From: Bacteroidota bacterium
GTDB taxonomy: Bacteria; Bacteroidota; Bacteroidia; NORP154
NCBI GenBank assembly: GCA_022572355.1
Contig: JACZWC010000002.1
Span: 96,049 to 160,048, forward strand
Length of the DNA stretch: 64,000 bases
Reading direction: 5' to 3'
In this document: positions 47,111-55,237 of the stretch, in pieces
Position numbering within the stretch: the first letter of the stretch is position 1
Layout of the letters: every line of letters begins with the position of its first letter
Notes under the pieces: generated by a model
Told to the model about the DNA's origin: nothing
Database searches by the model: none
What the model saw: the letters and a program-made list of their open reading frames with translations, nothing else
Translations under genes and position numbers: made by a program

Positions 47111-47590
47111 TCAGAGCTTATTTATTAATTTGAAAAAGGACTCCCTTTTTCTCTGTGACATTTTTATTAATGTGCCGTTGTTCAACAATATGGATCCTTT
47201 ACCCTTCATATATTTCTCAACATATTGCATGTTGATCAGATGTGACCTATGAACACGGAAGAATTGGAACGGCTCTAATATTTCTTCAAATTCTCTCAAT
47301 GTCTTCGCGACAAGCAACTCTTTCCTTTTCTTGAAATGAATTAGCGTGTAATTCCTCTTTGATTCACACCTTACAATATTTTTAATGTTCACCAGAAATA
47401 AGCTGTCTGATGTGTTGATGGCGATCTTTTTATCTGTAGCGCTTATTCGATTAATATTGTCCAGAAAGTCAGCAACTTTATTTTCAACATCGTCTAGCGC
47501 CACATTTACTGTTACGCTAGCACTATTCTCCGTAAGAAATCCATTTAACTCTTTCTTACAAGTCTTGTCATCGATGATAATTAGCCGCAT
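47111..47590 (-). CDS. LytTR transcription regulator with a largely deleted receiver domain
   Basis: A protein of 159 residues. The start MRLIIIDDKTCKKELNG at 47590 matches the start of the full-length regulator next to it (MIRTIIIDDEPRARKLL). The first 40 residues are the beginning of a receiver domain, but about 90 residues that would include the phosphorylated Asp and the rest of the receiver are missing. The frame then joins the linker and a complete LytTR DNA-binding domain (residues 60-159: IVRCESKRNYTLIHFKK, FFRVHRSHLINMQYVEKY). It should bind DNA but not be controlled by phosphorylation. It lies between the intact regulator and the RCC1 cargo gene. Confidence 0.88.
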   Translation of the reverse strand: MRLIIIDDKTCKKELNGFLTENSASVTVNVALDDVENKVADFLDNINRISATDKKIAINTSDSLFLVNIKNIVRCESKRNYTLIHFKKRKELLVAKTLREFEEILEPFQFFRVHRSHLINMQYVEKYMKGKGSILLNNGTLIKMSQRKRESFFKLINKL

Positions 47591-47778
47591 AATAGTACAT
47601 GTTGCTAACAAATCTAAGCTATGAGAACTAGGAAAACGATGGATTTTCCCCAACGATAGTGATGACCTTCCGAATGCTGTTTTAATCTTTCCGAGCGAAG
47701 GGCTGATTGGCTCAAAATGGTGAAAAACCTCTCCAGACGAAGAATGTGGCGAAAAGAGAAAGGGAGTTTAAGATAAAT

Positions 47779-48528
47779 CTAAAGTTCTTCCAGCAACTTC
47801 ATGAAGAGCTCTCTTCTGCGATTTGCGACTGGTACGGAGGAATTGTCTTTCATAATTGCAGTGCCACCCTCAGCTTTGTCATATCGTTCAAGATATTTAA
47901 GATTGATCAGGTGAGATCTGTGAGTTCTTAGGAATTGATAATCCTCGAGTAGTTCTTCAAAGCTGTTTAGAGGCTTTGAAACCAGGAGTTTTCGATTATC
48001 ATTAAAATAGAACCATGTATAGTTTCTTTCAGATTCACATCTAATTATATCTTGTACATTAACCACGTGAATACTCTCTGCTGTTCTCAGCACTATCTTT
48101 TTGACCTCCTTAGCGATACTATCTATATTGGATATAAACGCATTCAGCTTTAAGTTTATATCGTCTTTATGCAGACCTTTTTCCACTCTTTCAATAGCTG
48201 AAATGAGCTCTTCGGCATCTATTGGCTTCAGGATATAATCCAGTGCGCTGAATTTAAATGCCCTGACCGCATATTCTTCGAAGGCTGTGACAAAAATGAG
48301 TTTAAAATCAATATCACTCAGCTGTTCTATCAGGTCAAAACCCGATCCACCAGGCATTTTAATATCCAACAGAACCAGGTCGGGCTTATGCTCCTGTATA
48401 GCCCTTATTCCAGATTGAACATCATCTGCCTGGCTTACCAATGACACATTAGTACAGTGCTTTGCCAGGATATTAGCGAGCAGTTTCCTTGCCCTCGGCT
48501 CATCATCTATAATAATGGTTCGGATCAT
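47779..48528 (-). CDS. LytTR response regulator
   Basis: A protein of 249 residues, the normal length of the LytR/AlgR family. The receiver domain (1-120) has the acidic pocket IIIDDE, the phosphorylated Asp in PDLVLLDIKMPGGSG, the Thr in FVTAFEEYAVRAF and the Lys in YILKPID. The C-terminal LytTR domain (about 145-249) carries IIRCESERNYTWFYF and FLRTHRSHLINLKYLERY. It lies 63 bases after the TPR histidine kinase, which is its likely partner. Possible targets are the surrounding T9SS cargo genes, as inference from position only. Confidence 0.93.
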   Translation of the reverse strand: MIRTIIIDDEPRARKLLANILAKHCTNVSLVSQADDVQSGIRAIQEHKPDLVLLDIKMPGGSGFDLIEQLSDIDFKLIFVTAFEEYAVRAFKFSALDYILKPIDAEELISAIERVEKGLHKDDINLKLNAFISNIDSIAKEVKKIVLRTAESIHVVNVQDIIRCESERNYTWFYFNDNRKLLVSKPLNSFEELLEDYQFLRTHRSHLINLKYLERYDKAEGGTAIMKDNSSVPVANRRRELFMKLLEEL

Positions 48529-48591
48529 ATTGAAATGGTAGTAGCCAGTAAATATAGAAAAGGACTCATGAACAAATTAGTAATGCTCTAT

Positions 48592-50703
48592 TTATTTACC
48601 GAGTGCTGCTTCTGGCTTATCGAAGCCAACATATGTGAACGGAATTTGAAATGTCACTTTTGTACCAGAGTTCCCATTATTAGAACTGTTCAAATCCACA
48701 ATTCGCATGTTGATGCTTTGATCGTGTCTTTTATTCAGAATTGTCAATCGCTCTTCCGTTATTTGTGTTGCCAGAGAGGCGTGATTTCCGTTTTGTGTGC
48801 CATACAGTTTTGCAGCTGCAGTTCTGCCGATACCGTTGTCAGTAATCGTAAAGAGCAATTCCTTTTCCTTTAGCTCAAAATTTACAGTTATCTGTCCCTT
48901 GTCCTTCAAGCGCTGAAAACCATGCTCAACAGCATTCTCGATAAATGGCTGAGCCAGCATAGGGGGAATGGCTGTTGCCTTGATATCTATATCAGAAGAA
49001 GTGATGATCTCAAAATCAAATGCATCCTCAAATCGCAATTGCTGTAATTCCAGATAATGCTCAAGGAACTTTATTTCCTTTTCCAGTGGAATAAATTCCC
49101 TCCTTGAATTTTCAAGTATAAGGCGAACCAATATTGCAAATTTAGACAGATAATTCCCAGCTTCTTCGGGGTTGTGATCGTACAAGAAACTCTGAATTGC
49201 ATTCAATGAATTGAAAATGAAATGCGGATTCATCTGGGATCGGAGTAACTGCTGTTCTAGTTTCATAGCATTCTGTTCCAACTCAGCGGCACGTTGTTTG
49301 GCGCGAAGCTTGTTTTGATTGAGAACAAGAAAACCTATCACCAATAGAAGCGCGGCTACAGCGGCTAAACCATAAATAATATAGTTGCGACGGGTTAACT
49401 GTAGTTCTTGAATCTTGGTCGTTTTTAAAAGCGACTCATTTTCTTTTTCTTTTTTTTCTGTATCATACTTCGTTTGCATCTCGGCTATTTGCCTGTTTTT
49501 ATCTTCGTTAATCAGGCTATCTTTAATTTCCGCATAGCCTAGCTGGTATTGATAAGCTTTTTCAAACTGATTAAGCTTAACATAGGCCATGGCTAACAAG
49601 CTGAGCGCATTTTTAATGGATTCTTTGGCACCAATTTCCTCTGCAATAATCAGGCTTTCATTGCTTTGCTCAATGGCTTTTTCATAAAATCCACGGTTAT
49701 AATATATCTCTCCAATATTGTATAATACAATTCCTACATTTTCTTTACTACCAAGCTCTTTGAAAATCAGGATTGATTTCTGATAGTAATGTATTGCCTC
49801 TTGATAATTTAATTGAAGATTATAAATCTCTCCAATATTGTTTAAGCATATTGCTGTGCCATTCTTATCGTTTATTTTCTTGAATATTTTTAGCGATTCT
49901 AAATAGAATCCAAGGCTTTTCTGCAATTTTCTTTGATCATTGTATACATGTCCAATATTTACAAGACTGATGGCAATATCGCGCTGGTAATCCAGACTCA
50001 CGCTCAATTCGAGAGCTTTGTCATAACATTCCAACGCATCTTCATAATTTCCTAATCGTTCGTATAGGATTCCTAAATTGTGTAAACATGCAATTTCACT
50101 CCGCCTATTATCTAAATCCTGTCTCATTTTCAATGCCTTGAGCAAGTATTCTATAGCTTTTTCATAGTCTCCTTTATGAGTGTATACAAATCCAATATGA
50201 CCAAGAGTACGTGCTATACCGTCCAGATTCGCCTCTATACTTTCTTTAATTTTCAAAGCGTCAAAATGATATTCCAAGGCTTTATCATAATTTCCCAATG
50301 AAGAAAATGTAATCCCGATATTTCCGATACAGCTTGCCATCCCATTTTGGTCGTTCAACTCCTCCCTTATGTCTAAAGCTTCCAAATAACGTCTTCGACT
50401 TTCCTCATAGTTGCCAAGTTTTTGGTAAACTATTCCAATATTATTTAAACAATCGGCGACACCCTTTTTAAAATTTATGTTCTGGGCAAGTTGCAACCCT
50501 CTATTACCATATTCAAGTGCTCGATCAGGAGAATCCCTTGCATTTAACCAGCATAACTCTTTCAGAATAGTTACTTTATTAGTATCCACGACCTTGCTTT
50601 GCAAAAGTGCCTCTAGGCTATCAATTTTAGCATTGTTTAGACTAAAGACCACTTGAGAAAACAAGAAGAATAATAGGATTAAGCTGCTTTTAATTCTTGG
50701 CAT
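48592..50703 (-). CDS. TPR-containing LytS-like sensor histidine kinase
   Basis: A protein of 703 residues with a signal peptide (about 1-22), nine to ten TPR units (about 65-400, for example GNYEESRRRYLEALDIREEL), a coiled coil, one transmembrane helix (about 445-465: IIYGLAAVAALLLVIGFLVL) and a cytoplasmic His_kinase domain of the LytS/YehU type. The phosphorylated His is in QMNPHFIFNSLNAIQSFL. The ATPase part has PPMLAQPFIENAVEHGF and FTITDNGIGR. By family knowledge the TPRs sense something in the periplasm and the kinase phosphorylates a LytTR regulator; the regulator gene follows on the same strand. Confidence 0.93.
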   Translation of the reverse strand: MPRIKSSLILLFFLFSQVVFSLNNAKIDSLEALLQSKVVDTNKVTILKELCWLNARDSPDRALEYGNRGLQLAQNINFKKGVADCLNNIGIVYQKLGNYEESRRRYLEALDIREELNDQNGMASCIGNIGITFSSLGNYDKALEYHFDALKIKESIEANLDGIARTLGHIGFVYTHKGDYEKAIEYLLKALKMRQDLDNRRSEIACLHNLGILYERLGNYEDALECYDKALELSVSLDYQRDIAISLVNIGHVYNDQRKLQKSLGFYLESLKIFKKINDKNGTAICLNNIGEIYNLQLNYQEAIHYYQKSILIFKELGSKENVGIVLYNIGEIYYNRGFYEKAIEQSNESLIIAEEIGAKESIKNALSLLAMAYVKLNQFEKAYQYQLGYAEIKDSLINEDKNRQIAEMQTKYDTEKKEKENESLLKTTKIQELQLTRRNYIIYGLAAVAALLLVIGFLVLNQNKLRAKQRAAELEQNAMKLEQQLLRSQMNPHFIFNSLNAIQSFLYDHNPEEAGNYLSKFAILVRLILENSRREFIPLEKEIKFLEHYLELQQLRFEDAFDFEIITSSDIDIKATAIPPMLAQPFIENAVEHGFQRLKDKGQITVNFELKEKELLFTITDNGIGRTAAAKLYGTQNGNHASLATQITEERLTILNKRHDQSINMRIVDLNSSNNGNSGTKVTFQIPFTYVGFDKPEAALGK

Positions 50704-50782
50704 TGCACGTGATTTGTCGCTAAATGTAATTAAGAACTAACAAATAAAGTGAAAATGAAACTATTGAAAGTTGGTGCCTGAT

Positions 50783-50899
50783 CTAAATAAAATTACGGCC
50801 AACTTCCAATGAAAAGTAACAGGTCTCCAGACCAATCAAAGGTTTCTTCAGGGTATAAAAAAACTGCCCTTCTCCCTTTAATGTGAGTCCTCCGGCCAT
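50783..50899 (-). other. Possible small ORF or gene remnant
   Basis: On the minus strand an ATG at 50899 opens a frame of 38 codons (MAGGLTLKGEGQFFYTLKKP ..., ending LEVGRNFI). It has a protein-like mix of residues, but no Shine-Dalgarno sequence, no recognised family and no paralogue in the window. It lies just past the stop of the Kelch/SprB gene and could be the tail of a lost gene or chance. Confidence 0.2.
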
Positions 50900-50932
50900 A
50901 ACCGTTTAGGGATCATGCCTGGCCGCAGGCTC

Positions 50933-52897
50933 CTATTCAATCAGAACCCGCCTCACGATCACCTGCCTGCCCGGCTGCGTCGTTCGGGCGGGCGCATCTG
51001 TAGTTAGCTGGATATTGTAAATCCCGGGGGGCTGTGCGCTGAGATTGAGGGCCGTACGAAAGGTTCCGTTAAAATCAGAGAATGATTGGGTGTACACTTC
51101 CTGCCCCAGGTAATTGCTAATGCTGAGTTTTAAAGTACCGCTTTCAGCATTTTTGAACTGAACATTGAACAAACCTGTATTGGGGTTGGGGTATACCTTT
51201 AAACCAATAGAAAGATACCTGTCAATTATTCCCACCGGTTCAGTTATTGTAACTAAAGCTACTCCGCTGCAATTGTCGGCTCCGGTAACAGTTACACCAA
51301 AAGATCCGGCACATAAGCCGGTTGCGGTAGAGGTAGTTTGGTTAGATAGGTCATTCCAAAGGTACGTGTAGGGAACGGCGCCTCCTGTAACAGATGCAAC
51401 CGCCGTACCATCACAACATGCATTGCAACTGGCGTCTGTACTCAAAGATATAGTTACAGAAGGTGCACCTATTTCATTGATTGATGCGTTATCAATAACA
51501 ATACAGCCACTCGCGTCGGTAATGGTCACTGTATAATTTCCAACTGCCAGGTTACTCTCTGATGAGCTTGTCCCTCCGCTTGACCATGAGTAAGTATATG
51601 GACTGCTTCCTCCAGTTGCAGTTACCGATGCGGAACCATCTGCATTACCACAAGTTGCGTCTGTTGAGGTTGTGTTTAGCGCAGGCCCTCCAGCGGTAAT
51701 GATCGTTACACTATCAACTGTGTTGCAACCAGCGTCATCTGTAATGGTAACTGCATAACTTCCACTACCCAGATTACTTTCGGTTGAACTTGCACCACCG
51801 CTAGACCATGAATACATATACGGACTGGTACCGCCACTGGCAGTTACTGTTGCCGTACCATCATTGGCACCACCACAACTTTCATCAGTGTCATCCATAT
51901 TTGATGAAAGCTCAACAATTGAGGGATCATATTCCCAGAAGTCTTGTTTATTACCCGCCGAAGTGCCGATATAACCTTTATTCCCGATAGAAAATCCAAC
52001 AGCTTTCGATCTTTCATTTCCGTCAAAATCCTCTTTTTGTGTCCATTGATCAGTAAGGGGGTCGTATTCCCAAAAATCCTTCGTAGGCCCTATTGCAAAT
52101 GGTGGATCCTGATCTTCCTCATATCCTGTCCCGATATACCCTTTGCTACCGATTGAAAAACCAACAGCACGGTCTCTGCCTCCCCCACCATAATTGGCTT
52201 TTTGTGTCCAGGTGTCACCTATTGGGTCATATTCCGAGAACTGAGATTTTGGGAAAGCGGTCGAACCGCCACCGGTACCGATATATCCCTTATTCCCGAT
52301 AGAAAAGCCAACAGCACCATACAGTTCGCTCCCAATTGAAGCATAATCGGCTTTTTGTGTCCATACATCTCCTGTTGGGTCATACTCCCAAAAGTCTATG
52401 AACCAACCTATCCCACCGTCGTCAATTCCTGCTCCGAGATAGCCTTTGGTTCCGATGGAAAAACCAATAGCACCAATAGCACCACGCCTTCCACCTCCAA
52501 CCAAATCGGCTTTTTGTGTCCATGTGTTCCCTGCCGGATCGTATTCCCAAAAGTCGTTATGAAATACATTGCCGGTGTCCTTGCCGGTCCCTATATATCC
52601 TTTCACGCCGATGGAAAATCCCACAGCACCTGTTCTTGCAACTCCGCCAAAATCCGCTTTTTGGGTCCATGTGTCGGCTACCGGGTCATATTCCCAAAAG
52701 TCCTTAAACTTATTACTGGGGGAGTCGCCACCAGTTCCGATGTACCCTTTAGCGCCAATGGAAAAGCCAACAGCTTCCGATCTTCCTGTTCCCCCAAAAT
52801 CTGTCTTCTTATCCCAGGGTTTGCATTGAGCATAAAGTTCATGGCTGTTGAATAAGAACAGAGTGCAAATTGTAAGTAGGATTGCTGCTTTTTTCAT
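50933..52897 (-). CDS. Kelch and SprB-repeat secreted protein with type A T9SS sorting domain
   Basis: A protein of 654 residues with a signal peptide (about 1-23). Six Kelch-like propeller blades (about 25-330) carry the pattern AVGFSIG.KGYIGTG and DFWEYDP..D.WTQKADF. Three SprB-like repeats follow (for example GGTSPYMYSWSSGG) and then a type A sorting domain (LKVYPNPNTGLFNVQFKN). Its DNA is nearly the same as in the genes at 40276 and 41750, but the last strand is interrupted by about ten extra residues (DAPARTTQPGR), encoded by a GC-rich palindromic insertion. The combination of Kelch and SprB repeats with a type A rather than type B end is unusual in this window. Confidence 0.88.
   Translation of the reverse strand: MKKAAILLTICTLFLFNSHELYAQCKPWDKKTDFGGTGRSEAVGFSIGAKGYIGTGGDSPSNKFKDFWEYDPVADTWTQKADFGGVARTGAVGFSIGVKGYIGTGKDTGNVFHNDFWEYDPAGNTWTQKADLVGGGRRGAIGAIGFSIGTKGYLGAGIDDGGIGWFIDFWEYDPTGDVWTQKADYASIGSELYGAVGFSIGNKGYIGTGGGSTAFPKSQFSEYDPIGDTWTQKANYGGGGRDRAVGFSIGSKGYIGTGYEEDQDPPFAIGPTKDFWEYDPLTDQWTQKEDFDGNERSKAVGFSIGNKGYIGTSAGNKQDFWEYDPSIVELSSNMDDTDESCGGANDGTATVTASGGTSPYMYSWSSGGASSTESNLGSGSYAVTITDDAGCNTVDSVTIITAGGPALNTTSTDATCGNADGSASVTATGGSSPYTYSWSSGGTSSSESNLAVGNYTVTITDASGCIVIDNASINEIGAPSVTISLSTDASCNACCDGTAVASVTGGAVPYTYLWNDLSNQTTSTATGLCAGSFGVTVTGADNCSGVALVTITEPVGIIDRYLSIGLKVYPNPNTGLFNVQFKNAESGTLKLSISNYLGQEVYTQSFSDFNGTFRTALNLSAQPPGIYNIQLTTDAPARTTQPGRQVIVRRVLIE
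50965..50996. repeat. GC-rich palindromic insertion in a sorting domain
   Basis: An in-frame segment of about 30 bases, GC-rich, with inverted halves GCCTGCCCG and CGGGCGGGC. It is absent from the two closely related sorting-domain copies at 40276 and 41750 and adds the residues DAPARTTQPGR. Confidence 0.6.
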
Positions 52898-53007
52898 GGT
52901 GACAAGTCTTAAATGTTATTCTAGAATAATGGATTTATTTACCAGTCTTGTTTCTGTTTGGATTAGGATGTTCAAGATAATCATTATAGGGAGATATAGC
53001 TTCCCTT

Positions 53008-53106
53008 CACTTCGGCTCCGCTCAGTGGGCGGGTATTGCGGCTCCGCTCAGTGGGCGGGTATTGCGGCTCCGCTCAGCTACGTGGACACTGAGCGGAGCC
53101 GAAGTG
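53008..53106. repeat. REP-like inverted and tandem repeats
   Basis: CACTTCGGCTCCGCTCAGTG at 53008-53027 recurs inverted at 53087-53106. Between them a 26-bp unit beginning CGGCTCCGCTCAGTGGGC is repeated in tandem (53013-53038, 53039-53064, partial from 53065). The segment could form a large hairpin. This 350-base gap (52898-53250) between divergent genes holds nothing else recognised apart from a promoter at 53194. Confidence 0.85.
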
Positions 53107-53193
53107 CCCACGTGAAAACAGAGCCGAAGTGCCCATATCCCACCCTGAGATAATAATTCATCACAATCCGTCAATTTCACAATTAATATAATG

Positions 53194-53201
53194 TAGCTTT
53201 G
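53194..53201 (+). promoter_or_regulatory. TAnnTTTG -7 promoter element
   Basis: TAGCTTTG matches the -7 consensus and lies 49 bases before the ATG of the LemA-family gene. It would start the three-gene LemA/TPM operon with a leader of about 43 bases. Confidence 0.45.
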
Positions 53202-53250
53202 CAGTCCTGAAATCAGTACTGAACAGTAAATTTTAAAATCCATTACTACA

Positions 53251-53847
53251 ATGAAAGTGAAGAAAAGCTGGATAATTATAGGGGTTGTCCTCGTAATCGT
53301 ATTTATTCTGTATCGCCTCTTTGGCGGCACTTACAACAACATGGTCGAGTATGATGAGACCGTGATAACGGCCTGGTCGAACGTCGAAAATGTGTATCAG
53401 AGAAGGGCAGATCTTATTCCCAACCTGGTGAGCACGGTAAAGGGCTATGCAGCTCATGAAAAGGAGACCCTGACCGGGGTCATAGAAGCCAGAGCCAAAG
53501 CCACGAGCATCAACATCGATGCGGGCAACCTCACTGCCGCCAGTATGCAGCAGTTCCAGCAGGCACAGGCTGGCCTCAGCTCTGCATTGTCAAAATTGAT
53601 GGTGGTGGTAGAGCGCTACCCTGATTTGAAAGCGAATCAAAACTTTTTGGAGTTGCAGTCGCAATTGGAAGGAACAGAGAACAGAATTGCTGTCGAGCGC
53701 AGAAAATTCAATGAAACCGTGAAAGTGTACAACACCTACATTCGCTCTTTTCCCAATAACATGGTATCCGGAATGTATGGGTTTGACAGAAAAGTTCAGT
53801 TCGCAGCCGATGCTGGCGCAGACAAGGTACCTGAAGTTAAATTCTAA
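53251..53847 (+). CDS. LemA family protein
   Basis: A protein of 198 residues, the usual length for LemA. It has one N-terminal transmembrane helix (about residues 6-24: SWIIIGVVLVIVFILYRLF) and then the LemA four-helix domain, with conserved NNMVEYDETVITAWSNVENV, QRRADLIPNLVSTVKGYA, a coiled coil and ERYPDLKANQNFLELQSQLE ... RRKFNETVKVYNTYI. By family knowledge it is a membrane-associated protein of unclear function that commonly stands next to TPM/YgcG-type genes, as here. It heads an operon with two TPM-domain genes. Confidence 0.94.
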   Translation: MKVKKSWIIIGVVLVIVFILYRLFGGTYNNMVEYDETVITAWSNVENVYQRRADLIPNLVSTVKGYAAHEKETLTGVIEARAKATSINIDAGNLTAASMQQFQQAQAGLSSALSKLMVVVERYPDLKANQNFLELQSQLEGTENRIAVERRKFNETVKVYNTYIRSFPNNMVSGMYGFDRKVQFAADAGADKVPEVKF

Positions 53848-53853
53848 GAGCCC

Positions 53854-54303
53854 ATGGCCAGTGCATTTTTTACTTCTGATCAAAAGCAGCAAATTGTAGC
53901 TGCCATTAAAGATGCGGAGCTAAATACTTCTGGAGAAATTCGTGTGCATATCGAGAATCACTGCAAAAAGAAAGTGCTGGACCGGGCATCCGCCGTCTTT
54001 GCCACGTTGAAGATGCACAAAACTGAGTTGAGAAATGGGGTCTTGTTCTACCTGTCTATCAAGGACCATAAGTTTGCCATTCTCGGCGATGGTGGCATAA
54101 ACGCCGTTGTTCCCGACGACTTCTGGAATAGCATAAAAGATTTGATGCAGCAGAAATTTAAGGAAGGTGAATTTACGGATGGCTTGTCTGCCGGTATTAA
54201 AATGGCTGGCGAGAAGTTAAAAGCTCACTTCCCTTACCAGTCGGATGATAAAAACGAATTGTCTGATGAAATTTCCTTCGGTGATGACAAAGCAGATGAA
54301 TAG
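53854..54303 (+). CDS. TPM domain protein
   Basis: A protein of 149 residues without a signal peptide and without a membrane helix. The whole protein is a TPM (TLP18.3/Psb32/MOLO-1) domain: FFTSDQKQQIVAAIKDAELN, SGEIRVHIENHC, then VLFYLSIKDHKFAILGDGGI and DGLSAGIKMAGEKLKAHFP. The same triple of LemA and two TPM proteins is common in Bacteroidota. It begins 6 bases after the LemA stop and overlaps the next gene by 8 bases, so the genes are probably co-translated. Confidence 0.9.
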   Translation: MASAFFTSDQKQQIVAAIKDAELNTSGEIRVHIENHCKKKVLDRASAVFATLKMHKTELRNGVLFYLSIKDHKFAILGDGGINAVVPDDFWNSIKDLMQQKFKEGEFTDGLSAGIKMAGEKLKAHFPYQSDDKNELSDEISFGDDKADE

Positions 54304-55072
54304 ATTTCCACTCCTTCTTGTACTCTTAATAGCGCATGTGTTTTCATACGCACAGGAACTTCCAGAACGGCCCAACCCGCCAAGATTGGTTAATGACTTT
54401 GCGAATATCCTTGGCGAAAGGGAAGAGCTTGCACTTGAGAGGAAACTGGTTACTTATAACAACAGTACCTCCACACAAATAACCGTTGTCACGATTCCCT
54501 CGCTGGAGGGCAGTGATATAGCGGATTATAGTTTTCGTCTTGGAGAACAATGGGGAATTGGCAGAAAGGGAAAGGATAACGGTGTGCTCATTATAGTGGC
54601 GCTGCAGGACAAGAAGATGTTCATCGCCACCGGCTATGGATTGGAAGGTGTAATACCAGATGCCCTGGCCAAGCGGATCGTAGAAAACTACATGAGGCCG
54701 AACTTTAAAAAGAAAAATTATTACAAGGGACTGGACGAAGCTACAACAGTGATTATGGGTTTGGCCAGCGGTGAATTTACCGCCGATCAGATTGGAAGGA
54801 GAAAGATGAATCCCTCCAGATTGATATTTCCACTGCTCATGATCGTCTTCTTCATCTTCTTCTCCTATTCAAGATTCAAGAATGCAAAAGGATCTCACAT
54901 GGGCGGCAGTAACCTTAATTTCATCACTTTTTTATTGTTGGCCTCGGCCATGGGCGGCAGAGGAAGTGGCTATAGCAGCTTTTCATCAGGAGGTGGCTCC
55001 TTTGGCGGTGGAGGCTTCGGAGGGTTCGGCGGCGGAAGTTTTGGCGGTGGCGGCGCTGGCGGTAGCTGGTAA
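54296..55072 (+). CDS. TPM domain protein with glycine-rich tail (YgcG-like)
   Basis: A protein of 258 residues. The ATG at 54296 is chosen because MNRFPLLLVLLIAHVFSYAQ is a signal peptide; it overlaps the stop of the previous gene. The TPM domain runs from about residue 30 to 155 (LVNDFANILGEREELALERK, TQITVVTIPSLEG, NGVLIIVALQDKKMFIATGY). A transmembrane helix follows (about 183-200), then a glycine/serine-rich tail (repeats of SFGGGGFGG) ending in GGSW. This is the usual build of the YgcG family, membrane proteins of unknown function linked with LemA. Confidence 0.92.
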   Translation: MNRFPLLLVLLIAHVFSYAQELPERPNPPRLVNDFANILGEREELALERKLVTYNNSTSTQITVVTIPSLEGSDIADYSFRLGEQWGIGRKGKDNGVLIIVALQDKKMFIATGYGLEGVIPDALAKRIVENYMRPNFKKKNYYKGLDEATTVIMGLASGEFTADQIGRRKMNPSRLIFPLLMIVFFIFFSYSRFKNAKGSHMGGSNLNFITFLLLASAMGGRGSGYSSFSSGGGSFGGGGFGGFGGGSFGGGGAGGSW

Positions 55073-55113
55073 ATCGCATTCAAAAGGCTTCAACTTCCTC
55101 GCTAAAGCAAACA

Positions 55114-55237
55114 TACCCCCTACGCCCCTGAAGCAATTACTTTCTCTTCCCATCAGGAGCATAGCGTCTCTTCAGGGTCGTTGTCCCCCTTAATTAAGGG
55201 GGACAGTTTCGAAGCGAAGCTAAGAAACAGGGGGTTA
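55114..55237 (+). repeat. Cloverleaf-forming intergenic repeat, copy 3 (diverged)
   Basis: The outer arm TACCCCCT/AGGGGGT(T)A encloses ACG.CCCTGAAG/CTTCAGGG.CGT (55122-55133 with 55170-55181), a 24-bp perfect palindrome (55182-55205) beginning TGTCCCCCTTAA, and GTTTC/GAAAC (55206-55228). Arm order is the same as in copies 1 and 2, but most bases of arms two and three differ while pairing is kept. The right end TTA is the stop codon of the amidohydrolase gene. Confidence 0.7.
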
